Positions 9,812-19,213 of a DNA stretch of 64,000 nt are shown piece after piece. The notes below the pieces were generated by a model. It was not told the DNA's origin. It did no database searches and worked only from the letters and a program-made list of their open reading frames with translations. The DNA is from G965207335 sp965222825 (lineage in GTDB: Bacteria; Pseudomonadota; Gammaproteobacteria; PS1; Pseudothioglobaceae), in the NCBI GenBank assembly GCA_965222825.1, contig OZ244964.1, forward strand, positions 1,178,001 through 1,242,000, given 5' to 3'. The position numbers were made by a program, and so were the translations under genes. Position 1 is the first letter of the stretch; each line of letters opens with the position of its first letter.

Positions 9812-9968
9812 GAAACCTCTGATAACCTTGAATCAGGGCTCACAAATCAGAGTTTTATAAGATATTGCTATAAACATATTTTTAAAAAAGCAAGACTTTT
9901 AAATCGCAAAAAACAGGGCGATTCTCACATAGCCAGAACTACTTTTTTAAGGGTTAATCAGAGTCTTC
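9812..9968. mobile_element. MITE-like element, family 2, copy 1 (degenerate)
   Basis: The left end reads GAAACCTCTGATAACC and the right end GGTTAATCAGAGTCTTC, giving imperfect terminal inverted repeats (about 8 of 11 matches). The interior block ATATTGCTATAAACATATTTTTAA matches the reverse complement of the element at 41401-41519 (ATATTGTTATAAAATTATATTTTTAA). This copy holds about 50 extra bp around 9891-9940. It encodes nothing. Its right-hand base is the last base of the TAG stop of the adjoining precursor gene. Confidence 0.6.
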
Positions 9969-10282
9969 TAATGTGAGCTAGCTGTGCCCCAACTACCAGC
10001 ACATGAAACACTTGATATCAATGTTCCTACTGTGCCTAAAGAAGATGCTGTGCTAGCACCAGCCACACTTATTGTATCTAACTGGCTACTAAGACTTGTA
10101 TCATCATCAATATTAGGAATAACAAAATATATTGTGTTCTTGGTATTAGTTTTAACCACAGCCTCTATACCTTGGGCATCATAATCACTAAACAATTCAA
10201 GCATTCCCTTATTAGGGTTTTTTCTTAATTGTGAGCGAAATGATTTGTCAGATAATTGTTCTACTTTATTTATTATTGCCAT
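9968..10282 (-). CDS. NHLP-type RiPP precursor peptide A
   Basis: 104 residues. The leader has the nitrile-hydratase-alpha-like pattern: SDKSFRSQLRKNPNKGM, then IEAVVKTNTKNTIYFVIPN, then a stretch ending SQLDTISVAGA. The conserved FR..L..NP, VVKT.T...Y.VIP and terminal VAG are those of NHLP/proteusin-class leaders. The presumed core after VAG is about 30 residues, rich in Ser, Thr, Gly and Ala with one Cys, in contrast to the hydrophobic core of precursor B. The ATG has an AAGGA ribosome binding site. No modifying enzyme is nearby. The stop codon abuts a MITE-like end, so the original C-terminus may be truncated. Confidence 0.8.
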   Translation of the reverse strand: MAIINKVEQLSDKSFRSQLRKNPNKGMLELFSDYDAQGIEAVVKTNTKNTIYFVIPNIDDDTSLSSQLDTISVAGASTASSLGTVGTLISSVSCAGSWGTASSH

Positions 10283-10499
10283 TTTATTATATCCTTATAT
10301 TTTTAAAAATATACCCAATATTTTAGTCAAAATAATACTAACTAAGACTACATTTTATTATATTTTATATAGTTTACTTGTTTACACTTAATACCATTAT
10401 TTCTAAGCGTATGACAAATAGGCTTTGCAAGCCACACCCTATATTATAAAACTGCATGAACTTTACTTTGTATAGATTGTAAGTTTTGTTTTAGTGTTG

Positions 10500-11327
10500 T
10501 CATAAATTCTCCCCCATTAAAATATTTGAGGATATTTTAGAATAATTTAGTTTCTTATTTGCCAATTGCGGTAATAGTAATATTACTGTGGAGCCCATAT
10601 TAAAACGACCAAGTTCATCGCCTTTATTGATAGTTATATTGCTATCTTGGTAATTAAAAGTTTTAATCTTCTTGCCATAAGGTGGGGTTATTCTACCATG
10701 CCATACCACCTCCATAGAGCCTACAAATATAGCACCTACTAAAATAACTGCTATCTCGCCAATATTAGTTTTGAAATAGCATATTAGCCTTTCATTTCTA
10801 GCAAGCAGGGCTTGAATATTATCAATACTAGTTTTATTAACAGAAAACAAATTACCCGGGACATATACCATAGATAATAATTTAGCATTAATAGGCATAT
10901 GCACTCTATGATAGTCCTTAGGGGATAAATAAAAGGTATAAAAATTACCGTCTGCAAAATATTGGGCTTTTTCTTCTGTTGCTAGTAATTGTTTTATACT
11001 ATAATCTCTATTCTTAGCTGAGATAATATTACCCTTAGTTATAATACCTAATTGTGATAGCGTGCCATCTACTGGTGATACTAAATTATTTTTACTTATA
11101 GGGCGGATATTATTTTTTAATTCTCTTGTGAAAAAGTCATTAAAACTATTATAATCACTGATATTTTCTAATTTTGCCTCTGATAAATTTACTTTATATT
11201 TATCAATAAATTTACTAATTAAGAAATTTTTTAACCAAATTAATTCTAATCTAGCGAAGTAAAACATTATTTTAGAGAGTAAGTGTTTTGGAATAATGTA
11301 TTGTAAAAATACCATTATGAATTGCAC
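10500..11327 (-). CDS. psd: Phosphatidylserine decarboxylase proenzyme
   Basis: 275 residues, typical for the bacterial enzyme. It makes phosphatidylethanolamine at the inner membrane. The self-cleavage motif appears as FNMGSTVILL; cleavage between Gly and Ser would create the pyruvoyl group (the usual form is LGST). Other conserved parts are VSPVDGTLSQLG, YHRVHMP and PGNLFSVN. The start overlaps the end of proS by 13 bp, so the two are probably cotranslated. Confidence 0.96.
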   Translation of the reverse strand: MQFIMVFLQYIIPKHLLSKIMFYFARLELIWLKNFLISKFIDKYKVNLSEAKLENISDYNSFNDFFTRELKNNIRPISKNNLVSPVDGTLSQLGIITKGNIISAKNRDYSIKQLLATEEKAQYFADGNFYTFYLSPKDYHRVHMPINAKLLSMVYVPGNLFSVNKTSIDNIQALLARNERLICYFKTNIGEIAVILVGAIFVGSMEVVWHGRITPPYGKKIKTFNYQDSNITINKGDELGRFNMGSTVILLLPQLANKKLNYSKISSNILMGENL

Positions 11328-13024
11328 CTAGATGTTATAAAATCTAGTGCATCATCCATTGCGATGATACTTTTATCACTATCTTTTCTAAATTTGTATT
11401 CTATATTATTATTATCAATTAAACTATCACTTATAACAATTCTGTGTGGAATGCCCAATAATTCTGACTTAGAAAACATAACCCCAGCTCTTTCTTTACT
11501 ATCATATAAAATTACGCTGATATTTTTAGCTAATAATGATTGATATAATTTATTGCTATAATTAGCAACTCTATGAGACTTATGATAATTGATTGGCACA
11601 ATTATTAGTTTAAAAGGTGCTACAGATTCTGGGAATATAATGCCATTATCATCATAATTTTGCTCAATGATAGCACCAACTAACCTACTGACACCAATAC
11701 CATAACAACCCATAATTAAAGGTTTAGATTTGCTATTACTATCTATGATATTAGCTGCTAATATTTTTGTGTATTTATCGCCTAATTGGAATATATGCCC
11801 AACTTCTATACCTCTTTTTATTACTAAACTACCATGCCCATCAGGGCTAGCATCGCCTTGTTTAGCATTACGCAAATCAAGGCTTGTAACACTATCTTTA
11901 ACATCTCTTTGCCAATTAACACCTATATAGTGCTTATTATCAATATTAGCACCACAAACAAAATCACTCAGGCAAATAGCACGATAATCTACCAAAATAG
12001 GAATATTAAGTCCAACAACACCAATAGAGCCAATAGAACAATTTAGACTTTTTTGTATTGTGCTCTCATTAGCCATTGTTATAGGAAGTGCTAACTTATC
12101 TAATTTATTAAGTTTTGCTTCATTTAAGTTATCATCACCTCTTAACACTAAGGCAAATAAACTACCATTTGCGTCTTCTACAATCAAGGTTTTAACAGTT
12201 TTTTTAATATCAATTTGTAAAAACTTTACTACATCAGCTATGGTTTTAATATGTGGGGTATCAACTAATGTTAACTCCTGTGTTGGCTGTTTTGCTTTTG
12301 ACTCAGGTTTTAGCGTTATTGCATCAATATTAGCTGTAAAATTAGAACTATCAGAAAATGCTATTTCATCCTCACCAGAGTTTGCTAAAACATGAAATTC
12401 ATGAGAAATACTACCACCAATAGCCCCAGAATCTGCTAAAACTACTTTATAATTTAACCCCAGTTTAGTAAAAATATTGCAATAAGTATCGTGCATTATT
12501 TGATAGGTTTTTTGCAAGCATTTTGAGTCTAAATGAAAGGAATAAGCATCTTTCATAATAAATTCTCGAGCACGCATAAGTCCAAATCTAGGCCTAATTT
12601 CGTCTCTAAATTTGGTTTGTATTTGATAAAAATTAATTGGTAGTTGTTTATAACTACTAATGTATTGACTAGCTATAGTAGTAATAACCTCTTCGTGGGT
12701 AGGTGCTAAGCAAAATTCTCTATTGTGTCTATCATTAAATTTAATTAGCTCAAACCCATATTTATCAAAACGATTAGTTTTGTGCCATAATTCTGCTGGT
12801 TGGGCAATAGGCATAAGCACTTCTTGTGCACCTGATTTATGCATTTCTTTGCGAATAATATTCTCAATATTACGCACAACCATAAGTCCTAATGGCAAAT
12901 AATTATAAAGCCCAGATGCTAATTTAGATATTAGTCCAGCACGAAGCATTAATTTATGCGATATAATAGTAGCATCGTTTGGAGTTTCTTTTTGGGTTGG
13001 TATTAATAATTTGCTAATCTTCAC
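11315..13024 (-). CDS. proS: Prolyl-tRNA synthetase
   Basis: 569 residues, the bacterial (ProS type 1) length with an editing domain inserted between motifs 2 and 3. Landmarks are the N-terminal ASGLYNYLPLGL, motif 2 around KFRDEIRPRFGLMRAREF, the class II ATP region LAPTHEEVIT, and motif 3 CYGIGVSRLVGA. The C-terminal anticodon-binding domain is present. It is upstream of and overlaps psd. Confidence 0.98.
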   Translation of the reverse strand: MKISKLLIPTQKETPNDATIISHKLMLRAGLISKLASGLYNYLPLGLMVVRNIENIIRKEMHKSGAQEVLMPIAQPAELWHKTNRFDKYGFELIKFNDRHNREFCLAPTHEEVITTIASQYISSYKQLPINFYQIQTKFRDEIRPRFGLMRAREFIMKDAYSFHLDSKCLQKTYQIMHDTYCNIFTKLGLNYKVVLADSGAIGGSISHEFHVLANSGEDEIAFSDSSNFTANIDAITLKPESKAKQPTQELTLVDTPHIKTIADVVKFLQIDIKKTVKTLIVEDANGSLFALVLRGDDNLNEAKLNKLDKLALPITMANESTIQKSLNCSIGSIGVVGLNIPILVDYRAICLSDFVCGANIDNKHYIGVNWQRDVKDSVTSLDLRNAKQGDASPDGHGSLVIKRGIEVGHIFQLGDKYTKILAANIIDSNSKSKPLIMGCYGIGVSRLVGAIIEQNYDDNGIIFPESVAPFKLIIVPINYHKSHRVANYSNKLYQSLLAKNISVILYDSKERAGVMFSKSELLGIPHRIVISDSLIDNNNIEYKFRKDSDKSIIAMDDALDFITSRCNS

Positions 13025-13115
13025 TTTTTATACCTAAGTTATTAAATAATTGGGTTAATTTTACCGTAAAATGCAAATCTATACGCAAGACTAGCACCAG
13101 TAATAAGAAATACCT

Positions 13116-14678
13116 ATGTTAATAAATATAAAAAAGATTTTTATATATATAGCAATAACTTTTAGTATAAATTTATTGGCTATAAATGACACAGAACTAT
13201 TAACTAAACAACTATCAATAGCTAATAAAAAACTAATTAAACAACAAAAAATAGCCAAAGAATATAATATAAATATTAAGTTAGTAAAGCAAGAAAATAC
13301 TAAAAATCAAGACATATTTAATGCAAAAGAAAATAGCCTAATAGAAAAAATAACACAAAATAAAGCAATCATAACCGAATTAAAAAATGAAATTACTCAG
13401 TTAAATACTCAAAAATTAGATTATAAAAAGCAAGCAAAACAATATCATACCAAATTAGAAAATATTAAATTAAAACTATATAGTGCTAATGAATCTATTG
13501 CAAAAATTGCCCCTTTAAAGAAAAAATTATCCTACCAAAGCGAATATATATGGCAAATATTTAATAATGAAAATAAAGTTGATACAAAAATTTTAGATAA
13601 ACTAAATATTAGCCCAGCAAGTACTGTGGTAGTAGATGATAATAACAATTTACAAACATCAGATTTAAACTCTATTAGAGGACATTTAGCTAGTAACAAT
13701 AAATTATTAATAAATAATATAACTAAAATTAGTGCTGAATTAAAGCGGGCTAAAATTAGTATAGTAAAGCAAAATAAACAGATTCAAACTCTAACCAAAG
13801 AAAATAATAACTTAATAACAAATAACAAATATATCACTACTATTGGTAAACTAAAACAAAATTTAACAACAGCAAATAAGACAATAAACAACACTAAGTT
13901 AAAATTACAACAAGAAGTGCAAAAATCAAACACCTTAACAAAAAAACTACAAACAACAATAAAAGTTAAGCAACAATCAGCAGTTAAGGATAATAAACTT
14001 AAAATACTAAAACTAGAATCTACTATTAAAAATAATAATAGAAATTTAGTATCTCAACAAGAAAAATATCAAAATATTAAACAAATAAACAATAAATTAC
14101 ATTCCCAATTACAAGAGTTAAAAAATAAACTAATAAATAATGAGCTTGCTAATCAAAAATTAATATACACAAATGAGCAACTAGAAAATAAAATAGCCAA
14201 TAACTCCCAAATATTAGTATTTGATAAACAAAAAACAGTAAAACTATCTAATAAATTAAAATTAGCAAAAGATGATATTATAGATAGCAAAACTGAATTA
14301 CAAAATATCAAAAATAAATTGTTATTAAAACAAAATAAACTTATTCAAACAGATAAAAAACTAACAAAAAATATCAAATTATTACAACAAAAAACAATAC
14401 AAATAAATACTTTAACAAATCAAAAGCAAAATGTAGATAATAAATACAACAAGTTATTAGATAAAAGCAAAACACTAAATAATGAACTTAGCACCACAAA
14501 AAATAAACTAACCAAAGCAGTAAAAAATCGCAATAATATGCAACTGCAAGTAGATTATATCAACTATAAAATAGCTAGTGATAAATTAAATATATCCTTA
14601 AAATACAAAAATAAAATAAATCAATTAAATAGAACTATTGATAAATTATTAGAGCAAATAGATACCTTAGAAAACTAG
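13116..14678 (+). CDS. Secreted coiled-coil protein
   Basis: 520 residues with an N-terminal signal peptide (FIYIAITFSINLLAI) followed by almost continuous Lys/Asn/Gln/Leu heptad-like sequence. It shares composition and layout with the larger coiled-coil protein at the left edge but lacks tandem repeats. A short less helical segment (PASTVVVDDNNNLQTSDLN, about residues 168-186) interrupts the coil. No enzyme domain is visible. A structural or envelope role is inference. It stands alone between proS (divergent) and rdgB (convergent). Confidence 0.75.
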   Translation: MLINIKKIFIYIAITFSINLLAINDTELLTKQLSIANKKLIKQQKIAKEYNINIKLVKQENTKNQDIFNAKENSLIEKITQNKAIITELKNEITQLNTQKLDYKKQAKQYHTKLENIKLKLYSANESIAKIAPLKKKLSYQSEYIWQIFNNENKVDTKILDKLNISPASTVVVDDNNNLQTSDLNSIRGHLASNNKLLINNITKISAELKRAKISIVKQNKQIQTLTKENNNLITNNKYITTIGKLKQNLTTANKTINNTKLKLQQEVQKSNTLTKKLQTTIKVKQQSAVKDNKLKILKLESTIKNNNRNLVSQQEKYQNIKQINNKLHSQLQELKNKLINNELANQKLIYTNEQLENKIANNSQILVFDKQKTVKLSNKLKLAKDDIIDSKTELQNIKNKLLLKQNKLIQTDKKLTKNIKLLQQKTIQINTLTNQKQNVDNKYNKLLDKSKTLNNELSTTKNKLTKAVKNRNNMQLQVDYINYKIASDKLNISLKYKNKINQLNRTIDKLLEQIDTLEN

Positions 14679-14692
14679 GTCTATACCATAAT

Positions 14693-15307
14693 TTAATTAT
14701 CTATTAAAAATTGTTGTTTTAGCATAGCAAATAATTTATTAAGTGCAATGGCTCTATGTGATATAGTGTTTTTATGCTCAATGCTCATCTGTGCTGAGGT
14801 AATTGAATAATTATCTGGATAAAATATAGGGTCGTATCCAAAGCCATTACTGCCATAACATTTACTAGCAATACTGCCATACCATTTACCCTGTGCAATA
14901 ATTGGCGTAGAATCATTAAAAGATAACACCATTACAACCACACAGTAAAAATATGCACCTCTATCTTTTACTGGTGCATCTTGCATCTTGGCTAATAATT
15001 TATTTATATTATCAACTGAGTTAGCGTTATTGCCTGCATAACGAGCAGAATAAATTCCTGGTTTACCGTCTAAATAATCCACTACTAAACCACTATCATC
15101 AGCAATAGCAGGCATACACGCTTGTTTACTAGCACCTCTTGCTTTTAAAATAGCATTTTCTACAAAACTAATCCCTGTTTCTGGAGTATCAATAATATTT
15201 AACTCTTGCTGTGGTATTAGGTTAAATTTATTATTGTTTAATTTTTGAAAATCTTTTATTTTGCCTTGATTACTTGTTGCTAAAACAATGTTTTGTAATT
15301 TATTCAT
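14693..15307 (-). CDS. rdgB: dITP/XTP pyrophosphatase
   Basis: 204 residues of the HAM1/RdgB house-cleaning family, which hydrolyses non-canonical purine nucleoside triphosphates. Visible motifs are the N-terminal LATSNQGKIKDF, the catalytic ADDSGLVVDYLDGKPGIYSARYAG, FGYDPIF and SHRAIALNKL. The N-terminus and length match the family. It is divergent from rpiA, with the rpiA promoter in the 51-bp gap. Confidence 0.96.
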   Translation of the reverse strand: MNKLQNIVLATSNQGKIKDFQKLNNNKFNLIPQQELNIIDTPETGISFVENAILKARGASKQACMPAIADDSGLVVDYLDGKPGIYSARYAGNNANSVDNINKLLAKMQDAPVKDRGAYFYCVVVMVLSFNDSTPIIAQGKWYGSIASKCYGSNGFGYDPIFYPDNYSITSAQMSIEHKNTISHRAIALNKLFAMLKQQFLIDN

Positions 15308-15317
15308 TATGCTAATA

Positions 15318-15326
15318 TGTTATAAT
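15318..15326 (+). promoter_or_regulatory. Extended -10 promoter for rpiA
   Basis: TGTTATAAT at 15318-15326 is an extended -10 element (TGnTATAAT) 32 bp before the rpiA ATG. It covers an in-frame TTG at 15326, which argues that this TTG is not the translation start. Confidence 0.55.
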
Positions 15327-15358
15327 TGTATGTTGATAAATATATAAAAGATTTTACT

Positions 15359-16018
15359 ATGAACCAAGATGAGATGAAACTAGAAGTTGCAAAAGCAGCC
15401 CTAAAATATGTAGTGCCTGATACTATTATAGGCGTAGGCACTGGCTCTACTGCTAATTTTTTTATTGATGAATTAGCAACTATAAAAGATAAAATAATAG
15501 CCACAGTAGCTAGCTCTGATGCTACTAAAAAAAGACTAGAAGCCCATAATATTAAAGTATTTGACTTAAATGAAGTAGATAATATTTCAATATATATTGA
15601 TGGTGCTGATGAGGTTAATGATAAATTACATATGATAAAAGGTGGTGGTGGTGCTCTAACTCGTGAAAAAATAGTAGCAGCAGTTGCCAATAAGTTTGTA
15701 TGTATTGCTGATAGCTCTAAATTAGTTAAGACTATGGGTAGTTTCCCTTTGCCTATTGAGGTAATACCTATGTCAGCTAATTATGTAATAAAAGAGATAA
15801 AAAATTTAACTGGTGGTAATGCAAAATTAAGAACAGGGGTTATTACTGATAATCAAAATGTTATTCTAGATATAGAAAATTTAACAATAAGCGACGCCCC
15901 TAGTTTAGAAACTAAGTTAAACTCTATAGTTGGCACCGTTGCTAATGGCTTATTTGCTAATAAGGGTGCTGATATTTTATTATTAGCCACAGAAGATGGT
16001 GTTATTGTGAAAGAATAA
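15359..16018 (+). CDS. rpiA: Ribose-5-phosphate isomerase A
   Basis: 219 residues from the ATG at 15359, the length of E. coli RpiA. It interconverts ribose-5-phosphate and ribulose-5-phosphate in the pentose phosphate pathway. Conserved segments are GVGTGSTANFFID, ASSDATKKRLE, IDGADEVN, MIKGGGGALTREKIVA and ADSSKLV. An in-frame TTG at 15326 would add 11 residues but lies on the -10 promoter element, so I prefer the ATG. Confidence 0.96.
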   Translation: MNQDEMKLEVAKAALKYVVPDTIIGVGTGSTANFFIDELATIKDKIIATVASSDATKKRLEAHNIKVFDLNEVDNISIYIDGADEVNDKLHMIKGGGGALTREKIVAAVANKFVCIADSSKLVKTMGSFPLPIEVIPMSANYVIKEIKNLTGGNAKLRTGVITDNQNVILDIENLTISDAPSLETKLNSIVGTVANGLFANKGADILLLATEDGVIVKE

Positions 16019-16151
16019 GGTAATTCCTATTTTTTTACATCATTACCACCACCGCACATATAAATTTTGGTAGTATTATAAAATAGATAATATAAATACT
16101 AAGTTATAGTATGCTAACAGTTGAATTATAGTGTAAATAACTAAATTTTAT

Positions 16152-16378
16152 GATAAAGATTTTAGAAAAGCATTAATAAATAATCCTAAGAAGGCGATAG
16201 TTTGTCTGATGATTTGGATATTGTTGTTAAAACTCAAAGTGAACTTAAATTATATTTTATAGTGTCATCTAAAAAATATATTTTAAATGAAAAATAAATA
16301 GAAAAAATAAATACTATTGGTGATACTACATATGTATTACTGGGTGGTGTTAAATATATTAGTTTGACGAATTATTTT
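16152..16378 (+). pseudogene. Decayed NHLP-type RiPP precursor D
   Basis: The first frame reads YDKDFRKALINNPKKAI, matching the DKSFRSQLRKNPNKGM block of precursor A. A one-base shift near 16196 moves into DLDIVVKTQSELKLYFIV, matching the VVKT...YFVIP block. The leader end then reads LNEK, TAA (16295-16297), IEKINTIG, where NHLP leaders usually have an uninterrupted LS..ELE.ISGG. After a GG follow about 11 core-like residues. One frameshift, one stop and no clear start codon make this a pseudogene. The 130 bp before it (16019-16151) hold nothing I recognise. Its end overlaps the 3' end of bepA on the other strand. Confidence 0.72.
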
Positions 16379-17763
16379 AACTCTAGTAGTGTAATAGCAT
16401 TATTTATAATTATTAAATTATAATTAACTATATCTCTAAAATCATTATCATTAGTAATTGCCAATGCTTGTTTTAGATGGGATAGTGCCTCTTTATAATT
16501 ACCTCTTTTTACTAAACTATATGCTTTGGTAAAATGGTATTTATCTATTTGTTTGTTAATTACAAATAATTCTGCTAGTAAATCATAACTTATATAACTT
16601 ACCTTTTTAGTTTTTGTTGTTGTTCTAAGTAAATTAATGGCTTTTTTTAATTGGTTGTCTTTTTGATATATTTTTGCTAAATAATAAACTACTGGCTCAA
16701 AATTATCACTATTTATAAGAGGTGTTAAATATTTTATAGCTTTTTTATGTTCGCCATTAGCGGATAAAATTCTAGCAAATAAAATATAACTAATATTAGA
16801 TTGATTAAGTTTTAATAATTCTTGTGTTGTATTTTTAGCTTGTTGGTATTTTTGCCTAGTAAATAAATCATATGCTTTCATATAAAGTGTTGTATCTCTA
16901 TCATTGCTAGAATTTAAACGCCCAATAATTTTATAATATAGCCTAGACTTTATCGCCCTATAAGTAAAAGAATCATGGTAATTATAACTGGTATTTATGG
17001 GTATTTTTTGTAAAACAGACGCCATACGATTAATACTAAGTGGATGGGTTCTAATGTATTCAATAGCACCTTGTTCGTCTTTTAATTTGCTAAACAAGTC
17101 CATCATTCCTCTGGGGTTAAATTGTGCCTTGTGTAAAATATCTAAGCCAATTTTATCTGCCTCTATTTCGTGCTCTCTGGTGAAGTTTACCGACCTTTGA
17201 GTAACACCAGCTATAGTAGAGCCAACTATTGCTTGGCTTAGCTCTTTATTTTTGACAAAGATAGAGGCTAATACTCCAGCACCTAGTAAAAAATTATTAT
17301 TTTCTACTTTTGTTTGATAACGGTATAAATGCCTTTTTGTTATATGTGCTATTTCGTGTGCTAATACCGCTGCTAATTCTGCCTCGTGCTCGCTAGCTAA
17401 TAATAATCCAGTATTAACGCCTATATAACCATAAGGACCAGCAAAAGCATTAATAGAACTATCTGCTAATAAAAAGAATCCGTAATTTATATCTTTATCA
17501 TCGCTGTATTCAACTAATTTGTGCCCTAAATATGATATATAAGATGCCATTTCAATATCTTTTATAACTTTATTGGTATTAAAAATTATTTTTAAAAACC
17601 TAAGCCCTTGTTTTTGTTCTGATAATGATTGTAATGAATTATTAGTTATTAATTGCTCTGCATAAGCACTATGAAATAACAATATAAAAACTATTTTTAA
17701 TATTGTTAAATATTTGCAATATTTTATTATTATACTTTTATTGATTATATTTTTTTTAGCCAT
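16372..17763 (-). CDS. bepA: Periplasmic M48 metalloprotease with TPR repeats, BepA-like
   Basis: 463 residues: an N-terminal signal or anchor segment, an M48 peptidase domain with the zinc motif HEIAHITKRH and third ligand in EHEIEADKIGLDIL, then TPR-like repeats in the C-terminal half (about residues 290-460). This is the architecture and length of BepA/YfgC, which monitors outer-membrane protein assembly and degrades stalled LptD or BamA. The SSINAFAGPYGYIGVNTGLL segment is also typical. Confidence 0.9.
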   Translation of the reverse strand: MAKKNIINKSIIIKYCKYLTILKIVFILLFHSAYAEQLITNNSLQSLSEQKQGLRFLKIIFNTNKVIKDIEMASYISYLGHKLVEYSDDKDINYGFFLLADSSINAFAGPYGYIGVNTGLLLASEHEAELAAVLAHEIAHITKRHLYRYQTKVENNNFLLGAGVLASIFVKNKELSQAIVGSTIAGVTQRSVNFTREHEIEADKIGLDILHKAQFNPRGMMDLFSKLKDEQGAIEYIRTHPLSINRMASVLQKIPINTSYNYHDSFTYRAIKSRLYYKIIGRLNSSNDRDTTLYMKAYDLFTRQKYQQAKNTTQELLKLNQSNISYILFARILSANGEHKKAIKYLTPLINSDNFEPVVYYLAKIYQKDNQLKKAINLLRTTTKTKKVSYISYDLLAELFVINKQIDKYHFTKAYSLVKRGNYKEALSHLKQALAITNDNDFRDIVNYNLIIINNAITLLELK

Positions 17764-17802
17764 GACGGGCGTTTATTTAGATTAGTTTTATTTTAACATT
17801 AC

Positions 17803-17976
17803 GAGACTGTTGCACGGTGGCAAAGAATAGACAAAAATCTGCTCACTATGTGCGTAACACTGCTTAGATGAGCTTTTTTTATTTAAAAACTGTGGTATTT
17901 TGGTATAGGCAAGGTCTATACCATTACTATGTAGTGGAGTTATTTTTAAAATTTTAGGCCGCCGTGCAACAGTCTC
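17803..17976. mobile_element. MITE-like element, family 1, with target-site duplication
   Basis: The element is 174 bp with 15-bp terminal inverted repeats GAGACTGTTGCACGG, perfect at both ends. It is flanked by the direct repeat ATTAC (17798-17802 and 17977-17981), a clean 5-bp target-site duplication. It has no transposase; a minus-strand open frame across it is not a gene. A decayed relative lies at 32085-32150. It fills most of the 308-bp gap between bepA and the glutamine amidotransferase gene. Confidence 0.88.
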
Positions 17977-18071
17977 ATTACAATAATAAATATTTATCAG
18001 TAAAATACTCATTTGTTGCGTTTTTTAATAATTGCACAACAACATCTTATTATTTGTAATGTCTAAATATT

Positions 18072-18653
18072 ATGCTATTAATGATTGATAATTATGATTC
18101 TTTTACTTATAACCTAGTGCAATATTTTAGTATGCTAGGTCAAAGGGTAAAAACCTATAGAAATGATGCTATATCAATAGCACAAATAGCACAAATAGCC
18201 CCAAAATACATAGTAATATCCCCCGGTCCTTGCACACCTAATGAAGCGGGTATTTCCGTAGAAGTAGTTAAATATTTTACAAATAAGATACCAATTTTAG
18301 GAGTGTGTCTTGGACATCAAAGTATAGTTAGTGCATTTGGAGGTAAAATAGTGCAAGCAAAGAAAATTATGCACGGTAAAATATCAAAAGTTTATCATAA
18401 TGGTAATTCTGTATTTAAAAATATAGCTAATCCTGTTAAAACTACCCGTTACCATTCTTTGGTAGCAGAGCAAAAAAGTTTACCCAAATGTTTTAACATA
18501 ACGGCTTGGACTACAGAGCAAAATAATAAAATAGAGGAAATAATGGCAGTTGAGCACAAGAAATATCCTATATATGGCGTGCAATTTCACCCAGAATCTA
18601 TACTTACTGAACAAGGAATGGATATGTTAGAAAATTTTTTACAAGAGCAATAA
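18072..18653 (+). CDS. trpG: Glutamine amidotransferase, anthranilate or aminodeoxychorismate synthase component II
   Basis: 193 residues of the class I amidotransferase family. The N-terminus MLLMIDNYDSFTYNLVQYF, the catalytic Cys in GVCLGHQS and the His-Glu pair in QFHPESILTEQG are all present. It supplies ammonia to TrpE or PabB. Neither partner gene is in the window, so trpG and pabA cannot be told apart; one protein may serve both. The next gene starts 1 bp after its stop. Confidence 0.92.
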   Translation: MLLMIDNYDSFTYNLVQYFSMLGQRVKTYRNDAISIAQIAQIAPKYIVISPGPCTPNEAGISVEVVKYFTNKIPILGVCLGHQSIVSAFGGKIVQAKKIMHGKISKVYHNGNSVFKNIANPVKTTRYHSLVAEQKSLPKCFNITAWTTEQNNKIEEIMAVEHKKYPIYGVQFHPESILTEQGMDMLENFLQEQ

Positions 18654-18654
18654 T

Positions 18655-19071
18655 ATGGCAGAAATTATAAGTTTTATAGCTACACAACCTATATTATCGT
18701 TAATATTTGGGGTTTTATTAGCCTTGCTAATTTTTAACTTTATTAGCCCTAAATTTAAAAAATACCAAGAAATAAATATTAGTGAGTTAATAGAGTTAAT
18801 GAATAGCTCTAAAATAACTATACTAGATGTTAGAGAAACAAAGGAAAGAAAAGGTGGGCATATTAATAATGACACTCATATACCTATGTCGCAAGTAAAA
18901 TCTAAACTAGATACCCTGAATAAAAAACAACCAATCTTAGTATATTGTAGAAGCGGAAGTCGCTCAGCTAATATATCACAAATGTTAGGTAAGAGCGGAT
19001 TTAAGCCTTATAATTTAAAAGGTGGGTTTATGGCTTGGTCTTCTGCTAATATGCCAATTAGTAAAAAATAG
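18655..19071 (+). CDS. Membrane-anchored rhodanese-like protein, YibN type
   Basis: 138 residues: one N-terminal membrane helix (about residues 11-30) followed by a cytoplasmic rhodanese domain with the active-site loop VYCRSGSRSAN and the conserved LDVRE and GGHI segments. In many gammaproteobacteria this gene leads a yibN-grxC-secB-gpsA cluster. Here gpsA follows, but grxC and secB are missing and the gap holds palindromic repeats. Sulfur transfer or thiol chemistry is the family role; the partner is unknown. Confidence 0.88.
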   Translation: MAEIISFIATQPILSLIFGVLLALLIFNFISPKFKKYQEINISELIELMNSSKITILDVRETKERKGGHINNDTHIPMSQVKSKLDTLNKKQPILVYCRSGSRSANISQMLGKSGFKPYNLKGGFMAWSSANMPISKK

Positions 19072-19213
19072 TTAATACCCATTGTTGTTGTTTTATAATT
19101 AAATATATTAATTGTTCACTAATAAGCAAGAGCCAGAAGATAAAGGACAAATAAAACAAGCCTAAGTGAAACCTGAATTTTTACAAAAGGTAAGGCCAAG
19201 AGTCTTTTTTATA

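Noticed and set aside
17788..18012. Minus-strand open frame of 74 codons
   Set aside because: It lies across a MITE with terminal repeats; a similar frame at 32066 reflects the same element, not a protein family.
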